A DNA stretch of 64,000 nt from a virus, in the IMG/VR virus record IMGVR_UViG_3300025883_000003, positions 43,830 to 107,829 of that record; one strand, given 5' to 3'. Below the pieces are notes generated by a model that was given only the letters and a program-made list of their open reading frames with translations, was not told the DNA's origin and ran no database searches. Both the position numbers and the translations under genes were made by a program. Below, one piece after another: positions 49,801 to 58,116 of the stretch (its first letter is position 1; every line of letters starts with the position of its first letter).

Positions 49801-50510
49801 GGAACAAGCCCAAGGGCAGCACGTACAGCGATGTAATGGTCGCTGTCTTCAATGAAGACGGGCACATCGGGAACCACGGGGCGAGCTTTTCGTGGCGTGG
49901 CGAGAACACTCTTCGGCCGTACGCGGAGAAGTACGGCGGGCACATGAGCGATGAGCAAAAGCTCGATGCGGCGCTCATGGTCGCCTACGACGAGCTAGGC
50001 GCCAAAGGCATCCCGCGCGACGAAGCCAAAGAGATTGCGTTCAAGCATTGGGCCAAGCAGCGCAAGGCCACGGGCGTTTCCGACGCGCAGCAAGCCAAGG
50101 CGAAAGCCGCCAAGGACGCGAAGAAAAAGAAGGCCGCAGCCAAGGCGGGGCCGCCGACTGGCGCTCCGACGCCTATCAGCGAGCGACTTCGGGCCAAGGG
50201 GCTCCGGTCCACGAGCGAGCTGGGGAAGATGAGCGTCGACGAGATCGACAAGCACTTCGGCGCGATGGAATACTTCGAGTCGAAGGGGATCAGCTCGGCG
50301 TACAAGATGCTCGCGAAGCAGGCCGCCGAAGTGAACCGGAACAAGCTCGCCACGCAGTACAAGCACTTGGCGTCAGCGGTGAACCTAGCCGGCCCCTACA
50401 GCGAGGGTCGGGCCAAAAAGGCAATTCAGAAGTTCCTGAACCATGCCAAGAAGCACGGCAGTGACGCGGAGACTTTGGACAAGAGCTTTGTGATTCGGAG
50501 AGAACAATGA
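46809..50510 (+). CDS. Polyvalent-type giant protein with zeta-toxin-like kinase
   Basis: A 1233-residue protein coupled to its upstream neighbour by ATGA. It starts with a linker copy (FYGPKGGKWADSAHTIPY, about 35-52) and a low-complexity Lys/Gly/Arg/Glu region. A zeta-toxin-like P-loop kinase follows (about 195-400): Walker A MGGPAAGKTT, NPDDVKEELPEY, and a central IILDGTGKNV. Linker copies recur near 497 and 864, separating helical domains. Zeta kinases phosphorylate UDP-GlcNAc or other small molecules; no epsilon-type antitoxin is visible. Helicase or nuclease motifs were not found. Confidence 0.78.
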   Translation: MRGRPPIGDADALRAVMNKAQARRARGELLLTKAIFYGPKGGKWADSAHTIPYKELKGRRKGAKDEPKGRRQSGVQEIPKGRKKGQDEPAKGRTKAAEDTAGREKSRPEDNGKRRPGSAVAPKGRDKAQPEDKGKPKGTEEAAKPAATREWVKGADYGLQETDKQHKGEDGEYTPVRKKLHEQIYAKFLDHVPTVPENQKPTAIVTMGGPAAGKTTLVKHVQSNFNDFAVVNPDDVKEELPEYQKGINLGEKDGKTVSARDAAFLVHQESSDVAIEIQKLAIEQRKNIILDGTGKNVEKYRKKIADLKAAGYHVQVIMPHVDMNEAIDRVETRAEKTGRYVPEDIVRHAHTRIPSNFEAIARTADEFALFKSGRPPKSVWSGGAGKGDVVHDANYVRDFLRLGKRLTKEVEAGMHKSENGGGDKPPSVSLDDLVKRVASFDAPEEDKDAEQIQGGDGDGVWWPVEDYEDEIREQMDKQGGVKKSGTFTVPTKRFVVKGGPYIGPRGGKWADPQHKIPYESAKQHHARVTGRGKRSLGPGEEVGFPWKRYEARAKGMNNDQLAGAIQDALSTLIHADAMDRESGGDRGGHYRDEISVYRNEQKTRAKITEKMGASQSKSKAARKKAREKVKNALVAEGMEPSEASYMLKERAQKSPQDATVTAAIGADRWHALKLQGNIAGDFTKWSGGAVEQAKAFSQDLVDYGVITEKEAQKLAEAKHGLMNRNIVDAQLVMKQHGAGAFSKYKETKEPAIRAMAFAERALRLGGVSKAKAKAVVRKLRNEAYEKSPGYSMKLKEVRSILGDYGFDTTKYVAIDATYRESMKYRSRKPQTNGPVKDSNLAKQLYNKGIKLVRKSKLDDSLRKGGPYIGPRGGKWADAAHTIAWSDEKPAAPKAKGVGDEIAMPHTLSPMKFGKKPELPEGAMSTDGYDAADVVNGDAPYKPGDALHPDHKSAETAYVIEDYPYGRLRTQMRVWIDRDKNGRGRLMRQTLDPKRTGHWNKPKGSTYSDVMVAVFNEDGHIGNHGASFSWRGENTLRPYAEKYGGHMSDEQKLDAALMVAYDELGAKGIPRDEAKEIAFKHWAKQRKATGVSDAQQAKAKAAKDAKKKKAAAKAGPPTGAPTPISERLRAKGLRSTSELGKMSVDEIDKHFGAMEYFESKGISSAYKMLAKQAAEVNRNKLATQYKHLASAVNLAGPYSEGRAKKAIQKFLNHAKKHGSDAETLDKSFVIRREQ
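46911..46968 (+). repeat. GPRGGKW linker repeat, copy 2 (degenerate)
   Basis: Encodes IFYGPKGGKWADSAHTIPY near the start of the second giant protein; Arg is replaced by Lys and GPYI by FY. Confidence 0.8.
48298..48360 (+). repeat. GPRGGKW linker repeat, copy 3
   Basis: Encodes GGPYIGPRGGKWADPQHKIP after the kinase module of the second giant protein. Confidence 0.85.
49398..49460 (+). repeat. GPRGGKW linker repeat, copy 4
   Basis: Encodes GGPYIGPRGGKWADAAHTIA in the C-terminal third of the second giant protein. Confidence 0.85.
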
Positions 50511-53479
50511 TGGATGCAATCGAAAGCCTAGTCCGCATGGTCAAGGGTGGTCCCTACATCGGTCCGCGCGGGGGGAAGTGGGCAGACGCCAAGCACACGG
50601 TCGCGTGGAAAGACGACGCTGCGCCTAAGAAAAAGGCCAAGGCCAACCGCAAAGAGAGCGGGGCGCTGGCGGCCAAGCACGCGAGCGCGATCACCACTGC
50701 GATGAGTGCGCTCCACGATCCCAACAATAAGACCAAAGACAAGACCCCATCCGGGTACGTCGAAGTGCTCCGCGACGCCATGAACGACGCGCCCAAGATG
50801 ACTGGCGCAGACCGCAAGCGGCTCGCGTCGACGATCACACGGCACCTCAAGGCCGCTCGCGTCCACAACCGGAACATGAGCCAGCGCCAGTACGGCAAGC
50901 AGCCCAAGGATGAGGCACGGCGCGTATCGGGTACGGACGTGGCCAACGCCACGCGTCTTCGCGACAACTTGGAAGTCACGGCCCGCAAGCTCCGTGAGCA
51001 CGGCCAAGACCCTTCGAAGAAGGTGAAGCAGCAAAAGAAGAGCGCCACCAAGTACGCGCAAGATCAGTTCAAACACTACGAGCGCAAGATCAAGGGCGCG
51101 ACGCGCGACGGTATCCGCGCGAGCTACGAGCGCGACATGCGCGAAGTGCTTTCCAACTACAAAGAGCGCTTCGGCGAGGATCTACCGGGCTCCGAAGGGT
51201 GGACCGCTACTGAGAAGGCTCGCGAGACCGCCCAAGGTGGTCCCGACATTCCAGCCAAAGAGTTCAACGCCTTGATCGCCACACCCGAAGGGCAGAAGAT
51301 CAAGACGACCATTCAGGCGGATCTCAAACGCAGGCTCGATGCAGGGGCCGACCGTGAGAAGACGGTAGCCATCGCAGAGACCGCGTTCCGCAACCGCATT
51401 CACAAGCTGTTCTACAACGCCAAGCAGGAAAAAGAGACGGGCCAGCAACGGCTCGCACTCTCGAAAGAGGCCATGGGATCACTCAGCAAAGGCGGTCCCT
51501 ACATTGGGCCACGCGGTGGCAAATGGGCGGATGCCAAGCACACAATCTCGTGGGACGACCGGAACAAGAAACCCCGAAAGAAGCGCGCCAAGAGCAAGGC
51601 GAAGGCGAAGAACAAGGGTGTGGACGGCATGGTTCAGCCCGCGACTGGCAATAGCCGGGGCGAGCCCCTTGCGGCCGTACCGGGACGCATCTACGGCGTT
51701 TGGGCGCAGCACGTCGACGAACAGCGCGCGAGCACCGGACATTCGTTGACCCAGACGGTCACACATGTACCTAGCGGGCTCAGCCTTCAAAGGTTCACGT
51801 CGCAGCGGAAGGCTCGCGCCTTTGCGCAGTTCATGGATGAAAAGGTCGGCGACGTAATGACCGATCTGAAGATCAACGAGTCGCCGAACACCATGGACAA
51901 CGCGGAGCACAAGGCGGCGTACGCGAAGATTCGTGCAGCGATGGACGACTACGAAGTGGCGGAGAAGGCCAAGAGCGATGCCGCACGCGAGAAGCGAGAA
52001 GCCAAGAAGGAAGCCGTCCGTGCTGAGAAGCATAAGAAGTCGCGATTCTCAGACGCGCAACGGCAGTACAAGGTGGGCTCCGATGAAGCGCGAGCCGCGG
52101 TGGCTCTCGACGAAAACGGCGACCACGACGGCGCCGCCAAGAAGTACGCGCGTGCGGCCGATCTCATGAACCTCGCAGCGGAAGCAGCGGGCGACGCTGG
52201 GGATAAGAACGCTCAGCGCGCAGCGAACAACCGCTACGAGAAGTACCATGGGCTCTCTAAAGACGCGACAAAGAAGGCCGCCGACAAGCGCGCCGCAGCG
52301 AACCGCGCGGAAGAAGCCGCAGCCGACAAGGCGCGCGAGGCCGGCAAGGTGGTCAAGCCCGGCAAGGTCGAAGGTCACCGGATGACCGCGGACGGCAAGC
52401 ACATCGCAGACACCGGGTTCATGAACCGAACCGGGGGCGCACTGCCCGGCTTCAGCATGGAGCACATGGGCTTCGGGGAGTTCTACCTCAAAGGCCCCGG
52501 CGGGCGCATCGATTTCGCGCGGGGCGGCCCTGAGTTCGAAGGGCAGTCGGGCCGCAGCCACTACATGTACGATGACGCAGGCGGCGAGCTAGTGGAGAAG
52601 CTACTCGATGCCATGGCCGTCAAAAAGAGCGGCGACGCGATCGACGGACTGGAAAGATTCACGGGGGGAGAGTACATGGCGAAGAGCAAGGGAGACGTGA
52701 TCCAAGAGTTGATCGCGAAAATGGAAGCCGGCAATATCTCGGAAGAGTTGATCGGCAAGATGAAGGCCGTTGGCATTCAGGATGACGTGATCCAACAGCT
52801 CATCGGCAAGTGCAACACGCGCAAGAGCCACTTCGAGCCGTCGCTCAAAAAGGGGCTCTACGCCTTCGAAGTGGATGGTAAGGGGCGCAAGCTCTCTGAC
52901 AACTTGCTCCCGCAGTATCTTGCGGCGTTTGTCGAGCAAGCCTTCGAGCACGAGAAGCAAGAGTGCGAGCACATGGAGAACAAGCCGGCCGGCTACACCG
53001 ATCAGCTCACTTTCTACGCGCAGCGGATCATGAATGAGCTGGTCATGTACATGCGGAACAACGCCGATCTCACGGCGGCGGGCAAGGATGCGACGAGTGA
53101 GACCATTGCCGCCATCCTTCGCAACTCCGGGCTCATTCAGCCCGACGTGAGCGGCTTCGACAATCCAGAGGGCAACGGGTGGAGCGGCGAAGCATCGCTC
53201 GTGCGTTCCGGCGCATCGCCGTGGCTCCAAGACGACCCGGCCGTGCGTCCCGCGGCGCAGATGGCCGAACACCACAAGCAAGCCTCGTTCATCGATGACA
53301 CCGCTGATCCCGCTATCGCGCTCCGCAAATCGAACGTGGTCAAGCGGCAGCGCGCATTTACCGCCCCAGAACCAGAGTTCGTGGTAAAGGGGGACGGAGG
53401 TTGTCCGATTCACGGCTACGGGGATCTCACCAAGATGCAGAATCTTTCGCTCCCGATGGGCAAGTGCACGTGTAACTAA
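50507..53479 (+). CDS. Polyvalent-type giant protein with two GPRGGKW linkers
   Basis: A 990-residue protein coupled by ATGA to the previous one. Linker copies are at residues 13-32 and 328-347. Between them are long helices. Later regions include KVEGHRMTADGKHIADTGF, two related helical units around 735-770 (VIQELIAKMEAGN and VIQQLIGKC), and a C-terminal end with CPIHGYG and CTC that could bind zinc. No catalytic motif was identified. It immediately precedes the portal gene, consistent with a virion-delivered protein. Confidence 0.7.
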   Translation: MMDAIESLVRMVKGGPYIGPRGGKWADAKHTVAWKDDAAPKKKAKANRKESGALAAKHASAITTAMSALHDPNNKTKDKTPSGYVEVLRDAMNDAPKMTGADRKRLASTITRHLKAARVHNRNMSQRQYGKQPKDEARRVSGTDVANATRLRDNLEVTARKLREHGQDPSKKVKQQKKSATKYAQDQFKHYERKIKGATRDGIRASYERDMREVLSNYKERFGEDLPGSEGWTATEKARETAQGGPDIPAKEFNALIATPEGQKIKTTIQADLKRRLDAGADREKTVAIAETAFRNRIHKLFYNAKQEKETGQQRLALSKEAMGSLSKGGPYIGPRGGKWADAKHTISWDDRNKKPRKKRAKSKAKAKNKGVDGMVQPATGNSRGEPLAAVPGRIYGVWAQHVDEQRASTGHSLTQTVTHVPSGLSLQRFTSQRKARAFAQFMDEKVGDVMTDLKINESPNTMDNAEHKAAYAKIRAAMDDYEVAEKAKSDAAREKREAKKEAVRAEKHKKSRFSDAQRQYKVGSDEARAAVALDENGDHDGAAKKYARAADLMNLAAEAAGDAGDKNAQRAANNRYEKYHGLSKDATKKAADKRAAANRAEEAAADKAREAGKVVKPGKVEGHRMTADGKHIADTGFMNRTGGALPGFSMEHMGFGEFYLKGPGGRIDFARGGPEFEGQSGRSHYMYDDAGGELVEKLLDAMAVKKSGDAIDGLERFTGGEYMAKSKGDVIQELIAKMEAGNISEELIGKMKAVGIQDDVIQQLIGKCNTRKSHFEPSLKKGLYAFEVDGKGRKLSDNLLPQYLAAFVEQAFEHEKQECEHMENKPAGYTDQLTFYAQRIMNELVMYMRNNADLTAAGKDATSETIAAILRNSGLIQPDVSGFDNPEGNGWSGEASLVRSGASPWLQDDPAVRPAAQMAEHHKQASFIDDTADPAIALRKSNVVKRQRAFTAPEPEFVVKGDGGCPIHGYGDLTKMQNLSLPMGKCTCN
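50543..50605 (+). repeat. GPRGGKW linker repeat, copy 5
   Basis: Encodes GGPYIGPRGGKWADAKHTVA at the very start of the third giant protein, after only about 13 residues. Confidence 0.85.
51490..51552 (+). repeat. GPRGGKW linker repeat, copy 6
   Basis: Encodes GGPYIGPRGGKWADAKHTIS in the first third of the third giant protein. Confidence 0.85.
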
Positions 53480-55263
53480 TGGGGCTCTTAGACAATATCC
53501 GAACGGCGGGGTCGGGCGCTCTTGACGGTGCCCTACAGTCATTGCGCAAGGCTGACGAGCTAGGTGACGACGTACCCTTCGACGCCATGCAAGACGCGCT
53601 CATGAAGGGCGGGCTCGCGCAGCCCACCGACGAGAAGCCGCGTGGTCTCTTTCATGATCCCTACAGCGTCATGGATTGGGGCGGCTGGCGGCAGCGTCCC
53701 AGCATTCTCACGTACGATACGCTCCGCCAGATGAGCATATCGAACACGGTGATCGCGGCCATTATCCAGACCCGCGTGAACCAGCTCAGCCAGTTCGCCG
53801 TGCCGCAGCAAGGCAACTACGACCGGGGCTACCGCATTATCCTTCGGGACCGTCGCGACAAGAGTAAGGTCATGACGAAGGCGCAGCAATCGAAGGCCAC
53901 GGAGCTAGAGCGCATGCTCGAATCGACCGGGTACATGCTCCCGAACGAGAAGCCCTACGACCGCGATTCGTTCCGCGGTTTCTTGAAGAAAATCGTGCGT
54001 GATTGCCTCACCTACGACCAAATCTGCATCGAGAAGGTGCGCGACCGCAAAGGCCGGATCAGCCGCTTCATCGCGCTGCCCACGGAGACCATTCGCCCGG
54101 CCGTCGCAGACGTGGAGCACATGGACCCCGAAGAGCGTCGCAACCGCGTCGCCTACGTCCAGGTCTACGAAGACTCTGTGATCGCGGAGTTCGGACCCGA
54201 CGATCTGGCGTGGAGCATCATGAACCCACGCTCCGACCTACGCGTGAACGGCTTCGGGTTCTCGCCCATCGAACAGCTCATCCGCATGATCACGAGCTGG
54301 CTCTACGGCTTCGAATACAATACGAAGTTCTTCTCGCAGGGGTCCGCAATCAAGGGCGTCATCAACGTCAAGGGCGCCATCCCCGACCGTCAGCTCCGCG
54401 CGTTCCGACGCATGTGGTACTCGATGGTCACGGGCGTTCAAAACTCGTGGAAGACCCCGATTCTGAATGCGGAAGACCTTCAGTGGGTCTCGCTCCATTC
54501 GACGAACCGCGAAATGGAGTTCGGCCAATGGCTCGACTTCCTAACCAAGAGCATCTGTTCGGTCTACGGGATCGACCCGGTAGAGATCGGCTTCATCTAC
54601 GGCTCGGGCGGGGGCGGCTCATCGCTCTTCGAATCCCGGCCGAACCAACACGAAGTGCAAGAGTCGAAGGATAAGGGGCTCCGGCCGCTCATCGAGCACA
54701 TCGAAGACACGATCAACGAACACATCGTTTGGGAGCTAGAGCCCGACTTCGAGTTCGCGTTCACCGGCTTCGACGCCAAAGCCGAAGACAAAGAGCGCGA
54801 AGCACGGATGCTCGAAGTCACCAAGGTCAAGACCGTCGACGAGATCCGCGCTGAAATGGATGAAGACCCGCTGCCCGATGGGCTCGGGGAGATCATTCTC
54901 GACCCTGTGTTCTTTCAATGGGTACAGAGCAAGACCGGCATGGATGAGGGTGAAGGCGGCGAGTTCGGCGAAGAGGGCGACGACGACATGCCCGACTGGT
55001 TCAAGACCGCTTCGGGGGAAGACAACGAGCCCAGCGATGACGACAAGGCCAAGGGCGACGACAAGGCCAAGGATGGCCCGCCCGGCGTCAAGCAGAAGGC
55101 TTCGGGCAAAGACCTACCTTCGAGTGTGAAGGGCGGTAAGGATGGCCAGAAAGAGGCCCTAGCGGCGTCCATGGACGCGCTACGCACCGTCGACGTGTTG
55201 CGGAAGAGCCAAAGGGTGCACAATGGCCGCCAGACGATCGATGTAGAGATTGTGGGGGAATGA
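53479..55263 (+). CDS. Portal protein
   Basis: HK97/SPP1-class portal that forms the dodecameric DNA gate. Typical segments: MSISNTVIAAIIQTRVNQLS, RGFLKKIVRDCLTYDQICIE, FIALPTETIRPA, GFGFSPIEQLIRMITSWLYG, and CSVYGIDPVEIGF with GGGGSSLFESRPNQ. The last 110 residues are an acidic Asp/Lys/Gly-rich extension beyond the usual fold. It starts in a TAATG overlap with the last giant protein gene and is followed by structural genes in the same operon. Confidence 0.93.
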   Translation: MGLLDNIRTAGSGALDGALQSLRKADELGDDVPFDAMQDALMKGGLAQPTDEKPRGLFHDPYSVMDWGGWRQRPSILTYDTLRQMSISNTVIAAIIQTRVNQLSQFAVPQQGNYDRGYRIILRDRRDKSKVMTKAQQSKATELERMLESTGYMLPNEKPYDRDSFRGFLKKIVRDCLTYDQICIEKVRDRKGRISRFIALPTETIRPAVADVEHMDPEERRNRVAYVQVYEDSVIAEFGPDDLAWSIMNPRSDLRVNGFGFSPIEQLIRMITSWLYGFEYNTKFFSQGSAIKGVINVKGAIPDRQLRAFRRMWYSMVTGVQNSWKTPILNAEDLQWVSLHSTNREMEFGQWLDFLTKSICSVYGIDPVEIGFIYGSGGGGSSLFESRPNQHEVQESKDKGLRPLIEHIEDTINEHIVWELEPDFEFAFTGFDAKAEDKEREARMLEVTKVKTVDEIRAEMDEDPLPDGLGEIILDPVFFQWVQSKTGMDEGEGGEFGEEGDDDMPDWFKTASGEDNEPSDDDKAKGDDKAKDGPPGVKQKASGKDLPSSVKGGKDGQKEALAASMDALRTVDVLRKSQRVHNGRQTIDVEIVGE

Positions 55264-56015
55264 TGGGGGTACGGACGAACACGGTGCTTTCGCTCGAAGT
55301 GGGTCAAGATAACTCGCTCGACGATTGCCTCTTTGAACGGAGCTTCACGGCGCTGTTAGACACGCTCGACCATGCGGTTTCGCAGGTCATTACGGTCGAA
55401 TCAGGCACCACGAATCTCGCCGTGCCCATGGGAGACGTGGCCCAAGCCCGGCTCATCTACATCGAAAGCGACTTGGAAATCGAAGTCACGTTCGGCGGTG
55501 TGGCAGCCACGGGCGCTATCGTCGACGGAGCCGCGGGCACCTACCCGACTGGCTTTGCCGGCGGCGAGACCCTGAATCTTGAGGTCGACAACGGCGGGCT
55601 CGTGTCGTGCAGCTTCGACGCGGCCGATCAGTCGCTCGCTCAGGTCGTGAACCGCATCAACGCGTGCCTCGCACTGAACGGCCAAGCGCCCGTCGCGTCG
55701 GATAACGGCGGCCAACTCCGGCTCGCGAGCACGCTCACGGGTTCCGCATCGGAAATCGACATTCAGAGCGGCACTGCGCTCGCGATTTTGGGCCATTCCA
55801 TTGGGATTACCAACGGGATCAACGCCACACCGGGCACCGCAGCGCTGCAAATCCAGCGCCCCGCCGATCCTTCGGGCGCGACCGCCGCAGATGGCGTGCT
55901 CGCCTACTTTTTGGCGACGATCAACACGAGTTCGGTGTCGATCAGCAACCTTTCCGCCACGGCCAACGCGCGTGTCCGCGTCATGATCGCTGGGGATCTG
56001 GTCACGACGCCCTAG
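55260..56015 (+). CDS. Beta-rich virion-type protein
   Basis: A 251-residue Ala/Thr/Gly-rich protein in an ATGA overlap with the portal gene. Middle segments (GGETLNLEVDNGGLVSCSF, VNRINACLALNG, LTGSASEIDIQSGTALAILG) match a fold repeated in phage decoration or adaptor proteins, similar in kind to the domain in the 12.5-kb protein. A head decoration role is possible. Confidence 0.6.
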   Translation: MMGVRTNTVLSLEVGQDNSLDDCLFERSFTALLDTLDHAVSQVITVESGTTNLAVPMGDVAQARLIYIESDLEIEVTFGGVAATGAIVDGAAGTYPTGFAGGETLNLEVDNGGLVSCSFDAADQSLAQVVNRINACLALNGQAPVASDNGGQLRLASTLTGSASEIDIQSGTALAILGHSIGITNGINATPGTAALQIQRPADPSGATAADGVLAYFLATINTSSVSISNLSATANARVRVMIAGDLVTTP

Positions 56016-56019
56016 GCTC

Positions 56020-57768
56020 ATGGCGTCGCCAGCCAAGATACGAGTTCAAGCGCCAGCCGACCTAGATCCGATTCAGATCGCCCAAGCGGTAGTCGGAAAC
56101 GGACTTTTGGTGAAGGCGGAGCCTGTGCCGCGCTACGGCAAGCGCACCTTCAAGCGCTACAAGCCCATGGTGACGAGCGTGGTGCGCTTCGAGAAGGCGT
56201 ACGACGCCCAGCTCGTGGCCATGATGAAGGCGCTCCGCAAGCACATCGAGAAGACCACGGGGACGCGCATCGCCAAGGCCGACACCTACCGGCCCTTGCT
56301 CACGCCCGGCGAGCTATTCGAGCTGCAACAGATCATCGAAGACTACCATCGGGCGTTCATCGCCGGGACCGTGGGACCGGAGACCTTGCCGCCGGGCCAG
56401 GTCAAGCGCTTGATCGACGCCGGTATCCTTCCCGAAGACTTGCAGCACACGTTCGTGCCGACCGATAAGGTGCTCCCGCCCGCCGCGATGGACGCCATCG
56501 AAGACGCCTACCGCTACGGACACGTGCTCTCCGCGTCGCGCACGTATGAAGAGCGCAAGCGCACGTACGGGATCACCTACGACCAGTTCGTACGCACGTA
56601 CGCCCCGAAGGTGCCGAACGGCCCGAACGAGAAGCACGCCATCGCATGGGCCAAGCACTCCGCGGCCACGGAGATCAAGGGGCTCGGGAACAAGGTCGCG
56701 GCGGATTTCAGCACCATCGCCATCGAAGCGGACAAGGATCTGAGGCGCCGCTACGAAGGTGTCATTCGTGATTCAGTCTCGGAGAACATCCAACGCCAAG
56801 AGACCGTGCAACAGCTCGCGAGCGACTTGGGCCACAAGACCGGGGACTGGTCCCGCGATTTCAAACGCATTGCGGCCACCGAGAAGCACAAGGCGATGCA
56901 AGAGGGCATCGTCACAGGGCTCGTGGAGCGCTACGGCGATCCCGACGATATCCGGGTCGCCAAGATGCCGAACCCCGATGCGTGCCCGCATTGCCTTCGG
57001 CTGCACAAGCACCCCGATGGCCGGCTCAGGATATTCAAGCTCAGCGAGCTAGTGGAGAATGGCAGTAACGTCGGCCGCAAAGCCGCCGCTTGGCAAGCCA
57101 CGGTTGGCCCTGTGCATCCATGGTGCGGCTGCGATCTCATCCATGTGCCCGAAGGCTGGGGCTTCGATGAGAGCGGCGACATGCTTCCCGAAGCGCTACT
57201 GCGCAGCGATTGGCTCGCATGGGATCTGCGCAAGAGCGCAACCGCCGCCCCCATGCTGAGCTACGGGGAGAGCCGGCCCGACAAGGGCGTGGTGATCCGG
57301 GTCGGCGACCCTGAAGTGCACGCTGAGATCCAGATGGTGATCGACAAGACGCCGCCGGAGATATTCGATCGGAAGGTCGGGATCACGTTCATTACGACCG
57401 ATATCCCCCGCGCGCAGAACCCGCTCGAAGAGCACGACTACGCGTATTGGAGCGGCAATGAGATCCGGGTCTCGCAGACCCTTCCCGCGGAGCGCATCGC
57501 ACGGGTGCTCCCCCACGAGATCGGGCACTCCCTGAACGTCCACCTCATGCACGAATTTGGGAACATCGAAGCGGTCAAAGAATGGCACGCCAAGCTCGAC
57601 GCGATCAGCCAAGATGAAGGCTACGTGAGCGACTACGCGAAGCGCGAGCCCATCGAGAACGCCGCCGAAGTCACGATGAACTATCTGTACCACCGCCAAC
57701 GGCTTATGCTTCGATGGCCCCGGCAGTTCGCATTCGTGCACAAAGCGTATCGAAAAATCTGGTCATGA
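56020..57768 (+). CDS. MuF-like head morphogenesis protein with C-terminal zincin
   Basis: A 582-residue fusion. The MuF domain (about 210-375) has the diagnostic CPHC (322-325) and VHPWCGC (365-371) cluster. A C-terminal metalloprotease-like domain (about 420-582) has LPHEIGHSLN, with zinc ligands His499 and His503 and catalytic Glu500, and a downstream ENAAEVTMNYLY that can supply the third ligand. MuF proteins are minor head proteins; C-terminal effector domains on MuF are known to be delivered to the host. A few capsids may therefore carry this protease. Confidence 0.88.
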   Translation: MASPAKIRVQAPADLDPIQIAQAVVGNGLLVKAEPVPRYGKRTFKRYKPMVTSVVRFEKAYDAQLVAMMKALRKHIEKTTGTRIAKADTYRPLLTPGELFELQQIIEDYHRAFIAGTVGPETLPPGQVKRLIDAGILPEDLQHTFVPTDKVLPPAAMDAIEDAYRYGHVLSASRTYEERKRTYGITYDQFVRTYAPKVPNGPNEKHAIAWAKHSAATEIKGLGNKVAADFSTIAIEADKDLRRRYEGVIRDSVSENIQRQETVQQLASDLGHKTGDWSRDFKRIAATEKHKAMQEGIVTGLVERYGDPDDIRVAKMPNPDACPHCLRLHKHPDGRLRIFKLSELVENGSNVGRKAAAWQATVGPVHPWCGCDLIHVPEGWGFDESGDMLPEALLRSDWLAWDLRKSATAAPMLSYGESRPDKGVVIRVGDPEVHAEIQMVIDKTPPEIFDRKVGITFITTDIPRAQNPLEEHDYAYWSGNEIRVSQTLPAERIARVLPHEIGHSLNVHLMHEFGNIEAVKEWHAKLDAISQDEGYVSDYAKREPIENAAEVTMNYLYHRQRLMLRWPRQFAFVHKAYRKIWS

Positions 57769-57782
57769 CGGCTCAAGGGATA

Positions 57783-57998
57783 ATGAACGGCGACAAGCAC
57801 TTGCACTGCCCGCATTGCGACCGCCCGATCTTTCGCAAAAGTAGTTCTGGCGCGCGCTACAAGGCCAAAACGTCGATCATCGTGTTGCACAAGAGTGGCG
57901 ACGTGGAGATCAACTGCGGCTCGTGCAAGCGCGCGGTTATCCTCGCAAGAGCGAAAATCGAGCTGCGGAAGGCTGTTTTCATCATCCCGAAGAGTTGA
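57783..57998 (+). CDS. Com-like zinc-finger protein
   Basis: A 71-residue protein from ATG 57783, preceded by AAGGGATA; an in-frame ATG at 57765 overlaps the MuF stop and would add six residues. CPHC and CGSC frame a small beta-rich domain, similar to Mu Com-like and other phage zinc ribbons. Binding to mRNA or DNA is plausible. Confidence 0.6.
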   Translation: MNGDKHLHCPHCDRPIFRKSSSGARYKAKTSIIVLHKSGDVEINCGSCKRAVILARAKIELRKAVFIIPKS

Positions 57999-58064
57999 CA
58001 CGCCCTAGGGGATACTGTCAGATCATCATCGGGGCCTAGGTTACGCGGGGGCGTGATCATTAGA

Positions 58065-58099
58065 GGCGGTTCAACCTTCGACGGTTGACCGCCTTTTTT
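58065..58099 (+). terminator. Rho-independent terminator just before the prohead protease gene
   Basis: GGCGGT-T-CAACC and GGTTG-ACCGCC pair around TTCGAC and are followed by TTTTTTG. The stem has 11 base pairs with one bulge. The next start codon is only 18 bases downstream, so read-through or a promoter within 57999-58064 must serve the capsid genes. Confidence 0.88.
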
Positions 58100-58116
58100 G
58101 CGTTCTGGGGGGCAAA

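Noticed and set aside
57994-58030. A full sigma70 promoter upstream of the capsid terminator
   Set aside because: TTGACA is present, but no good -10 lies 16-18 bases downstream, so it is noted only as a possibility.
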